From assembly GCA_002707685.1 (NCBI GenBank), contig PANQ01000035.1:11005-54816 (forward strand): a DNA stretch of 43,812 bases, in the 5' to 3' direction. The position numbers and the translations under genes are program-made. The stretch comes from Porticoccus sp. (GTDB taxonomy: Bacteria > Pseudomonadota > Gammaproteobacteria > Pseudomonadales > Porticoccaceae). Each line of letters starts with the position of its first letter. Positions within the stretch are counted from its first letter, which is position 1. The notes beneath the pieces were generated by a model. It saw nothing but the letters and a program-made list of their open reading frames with translations, ran no database searches and had not been told where the DNA came from. Of this stretch, positions 30,504-39,413 are shown one piece after another.

Positions 30504-31895
30504 ATGATTCCGGTAATTGCTCTGGTTGGACGGCCCAATGTAGGAAAATCTACGCTTTTTAACCGTCTGACGAAAACCCGCGATGCCCTTGTTGCCAATT
30601 ACCCGGGATTAACCCGAGACCGTAAATATGGTGAAGGGGAAATGTTCGGCCGCAGATATATGTTAATTGATACTGGCGGCATAACAGGAGAAGAAGAGGG
30701 TATTGACACGGCGATGGCGGCACAGTCGATGTTGGCTGTTGATGAAGCAGATGCGGTGTTACTTATTGTGGACAGCCGTGATGGTCTGACTCCCGTTGAC
30801 CGGCGTTTAGCCACCTATCTTCGTGAAAAAGGTCGCCTGGTCTATCTGGTGGCGAACAAGATTGACGGGGTGAATGCCGACGTCGCCATCGCTGAATTTT
30901 ACGAACTGGGTTTTTCGGACGTTTTTCCCACCACAGCTACTCATGGGCGCGGTGTCAGGCATCTCATGGAAACAGTGCTGGAGCCTTTTCCCGAGTTAGA
31001 GGAGCCGATCCAGGCCGATATAGAGCGGCGCATCAAGATTGCCGTTGTCGGTCGTCCCAATGTGGGTAAATCCACCCTGGTAAACCGCTTGCTCGGTGAG
31101 GATCGCGTTATTGTCTTTGATTTGCCTGGCACCACCCGCGACAGCATTTATATCGACTATGAGCGGGATGGAAAATCCTATACGCTGATTGATACTGCGG
31201 GTATCCGACGCCGTAAAAATGTTTCCCAGACGGTGGAGAAATTCTCCATCGTAAAGACCCTGCAAGCGATTGAAGATGCCAATGTAGTGGTGTTGCTGAT
31301 TGATGCCCATGAGGGGCTTGTCGATCAGGACATGCATCTTATGGGCACTGCGATTGAGTCAGGCAGAGCATTAGTGGTGGCGGTAAACAAATGGGATGGT
31401 TTGGACGCTGATGCCAAGGCCAGAATCAAAACAGAATTACAACGCCGCCTGAGGTTTGTCGAATTTGCGGATATTCATTTTATATCAGCTTTTCACGGGA
31501 CTGGTGTCGGGCATCTCTACAAATCCATCGAGAAGGCGTACGCTTCGGCAACTGATAAGTTGGGTACTAACCGCCTAACCCGGATTTTGCAGGATGCTGT
31601 GACTGAGCATCAGCCTCCCCTGGTGAGAGGGCGTCGTATCAAACTCCGATATGCACATGCTGGTGGACAGAATCCTCCGTTGATCGTCATACATGGTAAC
31701 CAGACAGCGGATGTGCCCAGTCACTATGCTCGATACTTGGAAAAAGCGTTTCGCAAGGCCCTCGACCTACAAGGGACACCGATTAAGATTGAGTTTCGTT
31801 CGGGAGAAAATCCGTTTGCGGGGAAAAAGAACCAACTAACGACTCGGCAGTTAGCGAAAAAGAGACGGTTAATGAAACACGTCAAGAAGAAATAA
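30504..31895 (+). CDS. der: Ribosome biogenesis GTPase Der (EngA)
   Basis: Der is a double-GTPase needed for 50S subunit maturation. The 463-residue protein (E. coli 490) has two G domains, each with GRPNVGKST: the first at residues 8-16, the second near 183. They have matching DTGG and DTAG switch motifs and NKID / NKWD specificity motifs. A KH-like domain ([18 protein letters not shown]) ends the protein, followed by a lysine/arginine-rich tail. It is the last gene of the conserved ndk-to-der run and converges on a phage-like gene 32 bases later. Confidence 0.97.
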   Translation: MIPVIALVGRPNVGKSTLFNRLTKTRDALVANYPGLTRDRKYGEGEMFGRRYMLIDTGGITGEEEGIDTAMAAQSMLAVDEADAVLLIVDSRDGLTPVDRRLATYLREKGRLVYLVANKIDGVNADVAIAEFYELGFSDVFPTTATHGRGVRHLMETVLEPFPELEEPIQADIERRIKIAVVGRPNVGKSTLVNRLLGEDRVIVFDLPGTTRDSIYIDYERDGKSYTLIDTAGIRRRKNVSQTVEKFSIVKTLQAIEDANVVVLLIDAHEGLVDQDMHLMGTAIESGRALVVAVNKWDGLDADAKARIKTELQRRLRFVEFADIHFISAFHGTGVGHLYKSIEKAYASATDKLGTNRLTRILQDAVTEHQPPLVRGRRIKLRYAHAGGQNPPLIVIHGNQTADVPSHYARYLEKAFRKALDLQGTPIKIEFRSGENPFAGKKNQLTTRQLAKKRRLMKHVKKK

Positions 31896-31927
31896 TCGTT
31901 TTCCCATCCGTGACCATTGCTTATCAA

Positions 31928-32413
31928 TTAGGCTGCAGCCTGCGGCCTATCTTCAACCAACAATGCATAACTAGTCACGAAATCATCAGGGGAACCTGGA
32001 TATTTCGGGTGGAAGTGACGTAACCAGTATACTCCCAGCGCTTTGATGTCATGGGCCTCAGGTAGTGCCTGCTCCGAGCGACGATAAATCATCCAGGCAA
32101 TGGCAGTGGCGTACTTGAGGTTTGTAATCAATTCTGCATGGGGATCCTTCAGGAAACTATGCTGGCCCGCCAATCCACGGATTTCACTGGCCAGGTGCGG
32201 GTGACGGATCAAATATTTATCCCAAACTGCCTGATGCCTTGCTGGCGTAATGCGATAGAGACCAACGCGTTTTCCCTGGTGCCATCCACCGAGACCGGAT
32301 TCCTGTGCGGCGGTACCAACCAGAAGATTTTCTTTGGCGGCGCTCCATTCGTTAAGATAACGGAGTGTTTCTCTGATGACCAAGTAACGTAGGTCTTCTG
32401 TCGTAAAAATCAT
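31928..32413 (-). CDS. Phage-like lysozyme/transglycosylase-superfamily protein, orphan
   Basis: 161 residues from the ATG at 32413, which has GGGAGC 5 bases upstream; the frame is open to 32476 without better support. Residues 28-60 (AAKENLLVGTAAQESGLGGW, GLYRITPARHQAVWDKYL) recall small phage and prophage proteins of the SLT/lysozyme-like type, in which the Glu of AAQESGLG (residue 38 here) is the presumed catalytic acid and a GIYQMEPATHDDIW-like motif follows. No signal peptide is visible and no holin or other phage gene is nearby. It could be a domesticated phage gene; the enzymatic role is inferred. Confidence 0.55.
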   Translation of the reverse strand: MIFTTEDLRYLVIRETLRYLNEWSAAKENLLVGTAAQESGLGGWHQGKRVGLYRITPARHQAVWDKYLIRHPHLASEIRGLAGQHSFLKDPHAELITNLKYATAIAWMIYRRSEQALPEAHDIKALGVYWLRHFHPKYPGSPDDFVTSYALLVEDRPQAAA

Positions 32414-32466
32414 GGTAGCTCCCATTAGAACTATTCGCCTGATTGATATATTAAAAATAATTAGTA

Positions 32467-32495
32467 TTTCTAGCATGTTAAGAGTGAAAACTCAA
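32467..32495 (-). promoter_or_regulatory. Putative promoter of the phage-like transglycosylase gene
   Basis: On the minus strand TTGAGT and TAGAAA are separated by 17 bases, about 54 bases before the chosen ATG. Confidence 0.45.
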
Positions 32496-32522
32496 TTTAA
32501 AATAACAATATGTGTTTAACTC

Positions 32523-32550
32523 TTATCGTTTAAAAATCATGGTGTACAAT
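32523..32550 (+). promoter_or_regulatory. Putative promoter of fumC
   Basis: TTATCG and TACAAT are separated by 16 bases; the leader to fumC would be about 180 bases. A nearer alternative, TTGAAA with a poor -10, lies just upstream of the start. Confidence 0.35.
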
Positions 32551-32737
32551 AATTGATCAGTTGTTGGTGGGCTGGTCAACTCCATGTATACCCTGGTTAC
32601 GTTCTGACTCCTGTTGGGGATCATAGATATCAGTATTATTACTCTGAGTTACCGCTTGGATTATGAATGTTTAATTTGAAAATATCGCAGTACTTTCGTA
32701 ATTGGTCCATGCTAGTAAGTGAAAGGGGGGAATTGAC

Positions 32738-34123
32738 ATGACATTCAGAACCGAGAGTGATTCTCTGGGAGAGATTCAAATCCCTGAATACGCACTTTGG
32801 GGCGCGCAAACGCAACGGGCAATAGTACACTTTCCCAACCTGGGCTACTCAATGCCTCATGGTGTTATTCAGGCACTTGCCCTGATAAAAAAGGCTGCTG
32901 CCCTGGCCAATCTGGAACTTGGTGAACTGCAGTCCGAGCAGTCTTCTCTGATTATTGCGGCCTGTGACGAAGTGTTGAGTCACAGGCATGATGAGCAGTT
33001 CCCGTTGTCCATCTGGCAAAGTGGCAGTGGCACTCAGAGCAATATGAATATGAATGAGGTGGTTGCCAACCGTGCCAATGAGCTGGCTGGTCACATGCGT
33101 GGCGAGAAAACGCCGGTTCATCCAAATGACCATGTGAACCGCTCCCAGTCCTCGAATGATGTCTTTCCAACTGCCATGCATCTGGCTGTCCTCTCCGTCT
33201 TGGAAGAAAAGTTGTTGCCACATTTGACAAACTTCCGGCATGCACTGGCCAAAAAACAACACGAATTCTCAGCGCAGTGGAAAGTAGGGCGAACCCATCT
33301 GATGGATGCAGCACCGATGACATTGGGCCAGGAGTTCAGTGGTTATGTTGCACAGCTGGATTTCAGTCTGAAGCAGCTACAGCAGGCAAAACAGGATTTG
33401 CTGCCACTGGCTATTGGCGGTACAGCTGTGGGTACCGGGTTGAATACGCCTGGTGGTTGGCAGGAGGCTGTGATAATGCAGTTGAGGGATTTGACGGGTA
33501 TGCCTGTCGTGACGGCACCTAATAAGTTTGCTGCCCTGTCGACGCATAATGCGATGTTGCGTGTCAGCAGCGCGTTGCGCCAGATTGCTGCTGATTTTAT
33601 GGTGATCGGTAACAATTTGCGGATGCTGGCCAGCGGCCCCAGAGCTGGGCTTTCTGAAATACAACTGCCGGCAAATGAACCTGGCAGCTCGATTATGCCC
33701 GGCAAGGTAAATCCAACCCAGATAGAATCGCTGACCATGATTGCGGCTCAGGTTATCGGTAATGATGCGGCCGTTGCCATGGCCTGCTCCCAGGGGCACT
33801 TGCAGTTAAATGTATTCAAGCCATTGATTGTCCATAACGTGTTGAGCTCAGTTGAGCTGTTGGGCAGTGGTGCGGATTACTTTAGCCGCTATTGCCTAGC
33901 AGGGATGGACTGTAACGCCGCTCAGTTGGCAAACAATGTAGAGCGATCTCTGATGATCGTGACAGCATTGGCCCCTGAATTGGGGTACGACAAGGCAGCC
34001 GAGATCGCCAAACATGCCCAGCAACAGGACCAGACTATCCGTGAAGTCCTGATAGAGCAGGACATTCTCAGCGGTGAGGCTTTCGATGCATTAATCAGAG
34101 AGCATGTATTGGTCGATCGCTAG
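32738..34123 (+). CDS. fumC: Class II (iron-independent) fumarate hydratase
   Basis: FumC interconverts fumarate and malate without an Fe-S cluster. The 461-residue product (E. coli 467) has the class II signature GSSIMPGKVNPTQ near residue 320, with WQSGSGTQSNMNMNEVVANR, NDHVNRSQSSNDVFPTAMH and GRTHLMDAAPMTLGQE earlier. A strong AAGGGGGG lies 7 bases before the ATG. The final base of the TAG stop is also the first base of the inverted-repeat element that follows. A cluster-free fumarase suits a cell with reduced Fe-S assembly, though FumC is common anyway. Confidence 0.96.
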   Translation: MTFRTESDSLGEIQIPEYALWGAQTQRAIVHFPNLGYSMPHGVIQALALIKKAAALANLELGELQSEQSSLIIAACDEVLSHRHDEQFPLSIWQSGSGTQSNMNMNEVVANRANELAGHMRGEKTPVHPNDHVNRSQSSNDVFPTAMHLAVLSVLEEKLLPHLTNFRHALAKKQHEFSAQWKVGRTHLMDAAPMTLGQEFSGYVAQLDFSLKQLQQAKQDLLPLAIGGTAVGTGLNTPGGWQEAVIMQLRDLTGMPVVTAPNKFAALSTHNAMLRVSSALRQIAADFMVIGNNLRMLASGPRAGLSEIQLPANEPGSSIMPGKVNPTQIESLTMIAAQVIGNDAAVAMACSQGHLQLNVFKPLIVHNVLSSVELLGSGADYFSRYCLAGMDCNAAQLANNVERSLMIVTALAPELGYDKAAEIAKHAQQQDQTIREVLIEQDILSGEAFDALIREHVLVDR

Positions 34124-34425
34124 GGCCTGTTAATACGCATTGAATCATTGCTACTGAAGGGCAGTTTTGTCCTCAACAAAGGCAGAGGAAGTGAGAATAG
34201 TGGTTCTATTTGAGCGACTGAGAGCCTGCCCCATGAACGCAGTGAGTGCTTTGGGTATAACGCAGATGAGGGCAAAATTGGCCCCAGCCCTACGGGTTGT
34301 TACCCAAAAATGTCCACTTGGCGTTGCGCCTCGCTCATTTAGAGCCACCAAATCACGCTCACCGCGCCTGAATTCGGCATTGTTGGATAAACAACCGCGG
34401 CTATTCAATGCATATTAACAGGCCC
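34123..34425. mobile_element. MITE-like 303-bp element with 23-bp terminal inverted repeats
   Basis: The left end reads GGGCCTGTTAATA, C, GCATTGAAT (34123-34145). The right end (34403-34425) is its reverse complement with one difference: T in place of C at the fourteenth base. An internal inverted repeat, TTTGGGTA (34250-34257) with TACCCAAA (34301-34308), adds a long hairpin. The two short open frames inside (about 83-85 codons, one per strand) show no recognisable transposase. No clear target duplication was seen. It fills the interval between fumC and the DUF1232 gene. Confidence 0.8.
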
Positions 34426-34470
34426 CAACTTGGTCATCAGGTACTTTCTGGTAGGTTTGTTAAGCTGCGT

Positions 34471-34830
34471 TCAATCGAACCAGTGTGCAAGACGTTGTCG
34501 CGCGCGATCTTTCACTTGTTGATCAATATAACCGGCAAGGGTGGCAACCGCGCTAGCGATAACCGCAAGGTCATCCACATAGCCTCCGGGGATGAAATCC
34601 GGAATGGTGTCTGTAGGTAGAATAAAGTAGGCCAAGGCACTGTATCCCGTGGCCTTGGCCCAGGCCGGGGTATCCGGCCGTCTGGCGGCGTAATGGAGCC
34701 ACAAACACTTCTCAATTAATTCACGGCCAGCTGTCTTTGCTGCATGCCTGACTTTGATCCAGAAGTCAGTACCGGAATAGCGGAGCTTTTTTTCCACCTT
34801 GATAGGTGCTGTGCCTGTTTCTGTCACCAT
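34471..34830 (-). CDS. DUF1232 (YkvA) family small membrane protein
   Basis: 119 residues with the DUF1232 core ALAYFILPTDTIPDFIPGGY followed by VDDLAVIASAVATLAGYID; the D-x-IPDFIP-x-x-G-Y-x-DD pattern is diagnostic. The N-terminal half is basic and soluble-looking, and the core is a hydrophobic hairpin. No function is established for the family. It is transcribed in the same direction as argS, 86 bases downstream of the argS stop codon, and begins ATG at 34830. Confidence 0.8.
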   Translation of the reverse strand: MVTETGTAPIKVEKKLRYSGTDFWIKVRHAAKTAGRELIEKCLWLHYAARRPDTPAWAKATGYSALAYFILPTDTIPDFIPGGYVDDLAVIASAVATLAGYIDQQVKDRARQRLAHWFD

Positions 34831-34916
34831 AAATAAAGGTTAGTCGGATCCTGATCGAAGTCAAAAACAGTTTGGAGAACAAAAAGCGATATCCAGTCAA
34901 TGATTTTTGAAAAGCC

Positions 34917-36653
34917 TTACATTTGCTCCATTACCTCAATCCCGAGCAGGTTCAGGCCCTTGGCCATCACTCTGGCGGTGAGTTGGGAAATGGCCAGTCG
35001 GCTGGATCGAGTATCTTCTACCACATCTTGCCTGAGGATCGGACAGTGCTCATAGAATGTCATGAAACTGCTGGCTAGTTCGTAAAGATAATTACAAAGA
35101 ATATGGGGATAGCCATCAAGGGCCAGTTGTTCAAGAGTCGTCCCAAACTGTAGAAGTTTCAGAGCCAGATCTTTTTCCTGTTGTGTCGTGAGAATAATGT
35201 TTCCTGTCGAACAATCGAAGTTGATCTCAGCCCGGCGGAAAATACTGCGGATCCGGGTATAGGCATATTGTAGATAGGGCGCGGTGTTGCCCTCGAAGCT
35301 GAGCATGCTGTCCCAGTCAAAAATGTAGTCGTTGGTGCGTGTTTTACTCAAATCTGCGTACTTGATGGCACCAATGCCCACTTTTCGTCCAATGGCGGCA
35401 ACCTCATCAATGCCGAGTTCGGGGTTCTTTTCTCTCACTAGTGTACAGGCGCGCTCAATACCTTCCTGGAGTAGTTCCGTGAGTTTGACGGTCCCGCCAG
35501 TACGGGTTTTGAACGGTTTGCCGTCCTTACCCATCATGGTGCCGAAGGGGAGGTGTTCGAGTGCTATCTCTGTATTCACAAACCCGGCCTTTTTTGCCAG
35601 TGTGAATACTTGTTTCATATGGAGTGATTGCCTGGCGTCGATAAAGTATAGAACGCGATCCGCCTGTAATGTCATGCTGCGGTGGCGCAGTGCAGCAAGA
35701 TCAGTTGTTGCGTAGAGGAAACCTCCGTCAGATTTCTGCACAATGACGGGGCTGGGCTTTCCTTCTTTATCTGCCAGTTCTTCGAGAAAGACGACCTTGG
35801 CGCCCTGGTCTTCAACGAGCAGTCGCTGTTGCTCTAGCGATTCAATAATCCCTGCCAGATCTTCGTTGTAGGCGCTTTCTGCCTTGATATCACTGTGCTT
35901 CAGTGTGACGTTGAGGTTTAGGTAGACGGCCTCACTGTGTGTGATTGAAATGTCGATAAAACGCTGCCAAAGCTGGCGGCAATGGTGGTCACCTGATTGT
36001 AGTTTGACCACGTATTGACGCGCCTTCTGCGCAAATTTTTCATCTTGGTCAAAATGTTGTTTGGCCTGTTGATAAAAAACCTCGAGATCCCCCAGAGCCA
36101 GTTCAGGTCGCTCCCCTTCACCCAAATGCCCCTCAAGCTCGGCAATTAGCATGCCAAATTGGGTGCCCCAATCCCCCATGTGGTTCTGACGGACCACGTC
36201 GTGGCCCACGAACTCAAGGGTGCGAACCACTGCGTCACCGATAATCGTACTGCGCAGATGCCCTACATGCATCTCCTTGGCCAAATTAGGCCCGGAATAA
36301 TCAACGACAACTCTCTGTTGATTCGGCACAGGTACACCGAGTTTTTCATCCCCGATAAGTTTTTGTAACTGAGTTGCAATAAATTGGTTTGACAGGTGAA
36401 TATTGATGAATCCCGGGCCAGCAATTTCGACATGATCAGCAATATCAGTCAAATCGAGATGCTTGATAATCTCGGCGGCCAAATCCCGCGGACGGCTCTT
36501 TAGCCGCTTGGCAGCTGCCATGGCACCATTAGCTTGAAAATTGCCAAACTCTGGTCTGGTACTGAGGGTGATATTGGCCGGGCAGTCATCAGGCATGTCT
36601 GCTGCTGACATGGCAGCCCGTACACGTAGTTCGATCAGGTTTTTAATACTCAT
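34917..36653 (-). CDS. argS: Arginyl-tRNA synthetase
   Basis: ArgS is a class I synthetase that charges tRNA-Arg. The 578-residue protein is the E. coli-like form (577). It has the N-terminal additional domain (about 1-110), [20 protein letters not shown] with HVGH at 129-132 as the HIGH motif, [15 protein letters not shown], and [20 protein letters not shown] in place of a canonical KMSKS, which is normal for this form. The C-terminal DALR anticodon domain ends with [17 protein letters not shown]. It is divergent from bolA. Confidence 0.97.
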   Translation of the reverse strand: MSIKNLIELRVRAAMSAADMPDDCPANITLSTRPEFGNFQANGAMAAAKRLKSRPRDLAAEIIKHLDLTDIADHVEIAGPGFINIHLSNQFIATQLQKLIGDEKLGVPVPNQQRVVVDYSGPNLAKEMHVGHLRSTIIGDAVVRTLEFVGHDVVRQNHMGDWGTQFGMLIAELEGHLGEGERPELALGDLEVFYQQAKQHFDQDEKFAQKARQYVVKLQSGDHHCRQLWQRFIDISITHSEAVYLNLNVTLKHSDIKAESAYNEDLAGIIESLEQQRLLVEDQGAKVVFLEELADKEGKPSPVIVQKSDGGFLYATTDLAALRHRSMTLQADRVLYFIDARQSLHMKQVFTLAKKAGFVNTEIALEHLPFGTMMGKDGKPFKTRTGGTVKLTELLQEGIERACTLVREKNPELGIDEVAAIGRKVGIGAIKYADLSKTRTNDYIFDWDSMLSFEGNTAPYLQYAYTRIRSIFRRAEINFDCSTGNIILTTQQEKDLALKLLQFGTTLEQLALDGYPHILCNYLYELASSFMTFYEHCPILRQDVVEDTRSSRLAISQLTARVMAKGLNLLGIEVMEQM

Positions 36654-36874
36654 AAGCGGGCAGGATGTGTCTTGTTAAGAGAAAACGGGATTGTAGTACC
36701 CCAAATCCAAAAAGCCAGTAGTGGCGGTTGATGGACAAAGGGGCTGCCAGTATAGTCGAAGATCATGTCTATGCCTGACAGTAATCCGGCATTACGTTGG
36801 TATTATCTCGAACAGTGGGTGATTTGAGATCGCTTTTTTGGTAATAGCCTTCTTCGCGTGAATATTTTCGAAAC

Positions 36875-36883
36875 AGGCAAGTA
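36875..36883 (+). promoter_or_regulatory. Gearbox-like -10 upstream of bolA
   Basis: AGGCAAGTA differs in one base from the gearbox -10 (CGGCAAGTA) described for RpoS-dependent bolA promoters. No CTGCAA-type -35 is present at the expected spacing, so support is limited. Confidence 0.25.
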
Positions 36884-36929
36884 GTTAGAACGTTCATTAT
36901 TAAACGGTTTAGATTCTTTCGAGGTAGCA

Positions 36930-37238
36930 TTGCAAGTTCAAAATATCATTGAAAACAAACTGACAGCGGCATTTACACCGGATTTTCTACAAGTGCTAAA
37001 CGAGAGCCACATGCATGCGGTTCCCGTGGATTCAGAAACGCATTTTAAGCTGGTTATCGTCTCTGGTTCGTTTGAAGGGATGGGAGCTGTTAAGCGTCAC
37101 CAGCGAGTTTACCAGCTGCTATCTGATGAGCTGGCTGGTGGCGTCCATGCCCTGGCACTGCATATCTTCACGCCAGATGAATGGCGAGAGCAAAAGTGTG
37201 CACCTTCGTCTCCGGACTGTATGGGGAAAAACGGCTAG
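36930..37238 (+). CDS. bolA: BolA family protein
   Basis: BolA proteins bind monothiol glutaredoxins and act in Fe-S trafficking and stress-linked morphology control. The 102-residue product (E. coli 105) has the BolA core LNESHMHAVPVDSETHFKLV, RHQRVYQLLSDELAGGVHAL and ALHIFTPDEW, followed by a C-terminal SPDCMG. It starts with TTG 36930, preceded by GAGG at 5-base spacing; no ATG or GTG is in frame at a suitable place. It is divergent from argS across a 276-base gap. Confidence 0.92.
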   Translation: MQVQNIIENKLTAAFTPDFLQVLNESHMHAVPVDSETHFKLVIVSGSFEGMGAVKRHQRVYQLLSDELAGGVHALALHIFTPDEWREQKCAPSSPDCMGKNG

Positions 37239-37315
37239 TTCCTGAAGGTTTCGCTACCGTTGAGCGGAGTTTTGGACCACTGACAATCATTCACGGACAA
37301 CAATAGGGGTATTAC

Positions 37316-37735
37316 ATGAAAAAGATGCAAGGTTTACTGGTGATGCTGATGATTCTATCCCCGACAATTTATGCTGGTGGAACGACTGATGCTGGTGCTG
37401 CCAGTGCCTATATTATTTCTCCCAAAGATGGTGAAACCGTAAGCAGTCCGGTGACTGTGCGATTCGGTTTGAGTGGTATTGGTGTTGCGCCGGCAGGTGT
37501 TGAGCGGGAACATACAGGGCATCATCATTTACTGATTAATGTTCAGCAATTGCCTGATATGGACAAACCGATTCCGGCTGACGATCAACACCGTCACTTT
37601 GGTGGTGGCCAGACTGAGGTGAGTCTTGAACTGCCTCCTGGCGAACACAAGCTGCAATTGCTCCTCGGAGACCATTTTCATATTCCGCACAACCCTCCAG
37701 TACTTTCTGAGCCAATAATCATTAAGGTGTATTGA
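37316..37735 (+). CDS. Exported DUF4399 family protein
   Basis: 139 residues with a signal peptide (MKKMQGLLVMLMILSPTIYA, cleavage expected after residue 20). The mature part is a small beta-sandwich-like domain rich in His: VSSPVTVRFGLSGIGVAPAG, HTGHHHLLINV, DDQHRHFGGGQTEVSLELPP and LLGDHFHIPHNPP. This pattern defines DUF4399. The clustered His residues suggest metal binding, but no function is known to me. The segment ISPKDGETVSSPV resembles the start of Ig-like exported domains. It lies 77 bases after bolA and upstream of ompW. Confidence 0.82.
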   Translation: MKKMQGLLVMLMILSPTIYAGGTTDAGAASAYIISPKDGETVSSPVTVRFGLSGIGVAPAGVEREHTGHHHLLINVQQLPDMDKPIPADDQHRHFGGGQTEVSLELPPGEHKLQLLLGDHFHIPHNPPVLSEPIIIKVY

Positions 37736-37763
37736 TCTAGCGCAAGTCGATGATTCTGTTTAC

Positions 37764-37777
37764 TTAACCCAGATCAA
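37764..37777 (+). promoter_or_regulatory. Anr/FNR box of the ompW promoter
   Basis: TTAACCCAGATCAA matches 8 of 10 defined positions of TTGAT-N4-ATCAA. A TTTAAT -10 at 37800-37805 puts the box centre at about -41.5, the class II activation geometry. The fnr/anr gene lies 865 bases downstream. Confidence 0.7.
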
Positions 37778-37799
37778 ATGGTGGTAGTGAAGCGCTTGG

Positions 37800-37805
37800 T
37801 TTAAT
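37800..37805 (+). promoter_or_regulatory. -10 element of the ompW promoter
   Basis: TTTAAT is the only good -10 before ompW and fits the spacing set by the Anr/FNR box. Transcription would start near 37812. Confidence 0.5.
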
Positions 37806-37843
37806 GGCCTTGTCTTTTAGTGCTACCTTTCTGGAGAAAGTAA

Positions 37844-38539
37844 ATGTTCAAGCAAAAAGCATTGTCGCTGGCAATTCATATGACCCTGGCCGGGAGTCTT
37901 TTGGCCGGGACCACAGGTGTTATGGCCTACGAGGCGGGAGATGTTATTGTCCGTGCAGGTGCCGCAACGGTTGAACCTAACGATGACAGCAGCCGTCTTA
38001 CACTTAATGGTGCCGGGTTGCCGAACAGCAAGGCCTACGTCGATTCCGACACTCAGCTCGGTCTTACCTTGACCTATATGTTGACGGATCACCTGGGTTT
38101 AGGCCTGTTGGCAGCCACCCCCTTTAAACACGATATTAAAGCCAAAAATTTGTTGGTTCCCGGAAAGATTGATGCGGGTTCGACCAAACATTTACCACCT
38201 ACCCTGACGCTGCAATATTTTCCGATGAAAGCTGAGTCCCGCTTCCAGCCCTATGCCGGGGTCGGTATTAACTACACAAAATTTTTCGAAGAGGATGTTG
38301 CCAGTGAACTTGAGGGTATTGTCGGTGCAGGCGGCAAGTTAAAACTTGATGACTCCTGGGGTGTGGCGTTTGAACTGGGTATGGATTATGCGTTGTCCGA
38401 CCGTTGGGTAGTCAATGCCGCAGTGTGGTATATCGATATCGATACCGATGCGAAATTCAATTTCCCGGGTGCTGAGGTGAAGACCAAGGTGGATATTGAT
38501 CCACTGGTCTATATGGTGGGTATAGGCTACAAGTTTTAA
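37844..38539 (+). CDS. ompW: Outer membrane protein OmpW
   Basis: OmpW forms a small eight-stranded barrel implicated in uptake of hydrophobic molecules and stress responses. The 231-residue product (E. coli 212) has a signal peptide ending MAYEAGD (cleavage near residue 29), then alternating beta-strand sequence: DVIVRAGAATVEPNDDS, LGLTLTYMLTDHLGLGLLAA, TLQYFPMKAESRFQPYAGVG, the conserved INYTKFFEE, and a terminal VYMVGIGYKF with the C-terminal Phe used by BAM. GGAG lies upstream of the ATG. The promoter carries an Anr/FNR box, which agrees with the known FNR control of ompW in enterics. An intrinsic terminator follows. Confidence 0.95.
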   Translation: MFKQKALSLAIHMTLAGSLLAGTTGVMAYEAGDVIVRAGAATVEPNDDSSRLTLNGAGLPNSKAYVDSDTQLGLTLTYMLTDHLGLGLLAATPFKHDIKAKNLLVPGKIDAGSTKHLPPTLTLQYFPMKAESRFQPYAGVGINYTKFFEEDVASELEGIVGAGGKLKLDDSWGVAFELGMDYALSDRWVVNAAVWYIDIDTDAKFNFPGAEVKTKVDIDPLVYMVGIGYKF

Positions 38540-38565
38540 CTAAGAACTTGGTTAGCTAGTTGTAC

Positions 38566-38594
38566 AAAAGCCGGTTTCATAAACCGGCTTTTTT
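38566..38594 (+). terminator. Intrinsic terminator after ompW
   Basis: AAAAGCCGGTTT and AAACCGGCTTTT form a perfect 12-bp stem with a CAT loop and a T run. It probably also ends fnr transcription from the other strand, although the T run there is shorter. Confidence 0.93.
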
Positions 38595-38641
38595 GTTTCT
38601 GTATCAATTAAAAGCCAGAACAGGGGGTTAATTGAAAAAAC

Positions 38642-39355
38642 TTAGTTGGCGAACTCGCGTAGTTTGTCCAGGTTGAGCAGTTCTACTTCCTTTTTATCGA
38701 CCTTCAGCAATGCCTGTTTTTGAAAGCGACTTAATACCCGGCTGACCGTCTCAACAGTAAGTCCCAGATAATTACCGATGTCTGCACGTGACATCGGTAA
38801 TCTGAACCGTGTGGCAGAGAGTTTAAGTCGGAAATTGCGGTTTGAAATACTCATCAACAGTGTTGCCACCCGCTCCTCGGCCGTATTTTTGCTGAGTAGG
38901 CTAAGAAGTTGTTGATCCCCAGTGATTTCGAGGCTCATCAACTGGAAAAAGTGGCGTTGCAGTGTGGGGATGGCAATGCTCAGTTCCTGAAGACGGTTGA
39001 AAGGGATTTCACAGACGGAGGAGGTTTCCATCGCGACGGCAGAATTGGTGTATCGATTCTGGCCTATACCATCCATACCGAATATCTCCCCCGGGAGGTG
39101 AAATCCAGTCACCTGTTCCTGGCCACTATTGCTGATTGTATAACTTTTGATCGAGCCACTGCGAACCGCAAAGACAGAATCGAATTCTTCCCCAGCATGG
39201 TAGATATGGTAGTCCTTTTGAAGAGGTTTTCCTCGCTGAATGATTTCGTCCAGACGTTCTACTTCCTTGGTTTGCAGTGCAAGCGGGAGGCAGAGCGCAT
39301 TCATGCGGCAGTCACCGCAGTGGAATGTATTATTGTGGGGGCAGACCGAATCCAT
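38642..39355 (-). CDS. fnr: Oxygen-sensing CRP/FNR-family regulator (Fnr/Anr)
   Basis: Fnr (Anr in pseudomonads) binds DNA as a dimer when its [4Fe-4S] cluster is intact under low oxygen. The 237-residue protein has Cys13, Cys16, Cys22 and Cys115, with the same spacing as E. coli Cys20/23/29/122. A cyclic-nucleotide-type beta roll follows (HIYHAGEEFDSVFAVRSGSI), then a dimer helix. The HTH is MSRADIGNYLGLTVETVSRV, with the Glu-x-x-Ser-Arg residues (ETVSR) that read TTGAT half sites. It lies downstream of a HemN-like gene on the same strand, the arrangement seen with anr-hemN in Pseudomonas. Confidence 0.95.
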   Translation of the reverse strand: MDSVCPHNNTFHCGDCRMNALCLPLALQTKEVERLDEIIQRGKPLQKDYHIYHAGEEFDSVFAVRSGSIKSYTISNSGQEQVTGFHLPGEIFGMDGIGQNRYTNSAVAMETSSVCEIPFNRLQELSIAIPTLQRHFFQLMSLEITGDQQLLSLLSKNTAEERVATLLMSISNRNFRLKLSATRFRLPMSRADIGNYLGLTVETVSRVLSRFQKQALLKVDKKEVELLNLDKLREFAN

Positions 39356-39384
39356 CAGACATCTCTCTGAGCCTATTATGTCTC

Positions 39385-39413
39385 ATTATAGCGACGATCA
39401 TGATAACGGTCAT
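39385..39413 (-). promoter_or_regulatory. Putative own promoter of fnr
   Basis: On the minus strand a perfect TATAAT (39385-39390) lies 30 bases before the fnr ATG, with ATGACC 18 bases further upstream as a partial -35. The -35 is inside the 22-bp palindrome at 39404-39425. Confidence 0.55.

Larger units (their letters stand above)
32414..32737. other. AT-rich divergent interval between the phage-like gene and fumC
   Basis: The 324 bases contain no gene. They are visibly richer in A and T than the flanking genes. They hold one promoter candidate in each direction, described separately, and a long untranslated stretch before fumC with a loose inverted repeat, TTGATCAG / CTGGTCAA (7 of 8 pairs), at about 32552-32578. 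Confidence 0.5.

Noticed and set aside
34151..34418. Two overlapping open frames of about 83-85 codons, one per strand, inside the inverted-repeat element
   Set aside because: They show no family resemblance and no ribosome site. They arise from the structured, non-coding element.
35500..35560. Missing KMSKS motif in ArgS as a defect
   Set aside because: The [13 protein letters not shown] form is normal for E. coli-type ArgS.
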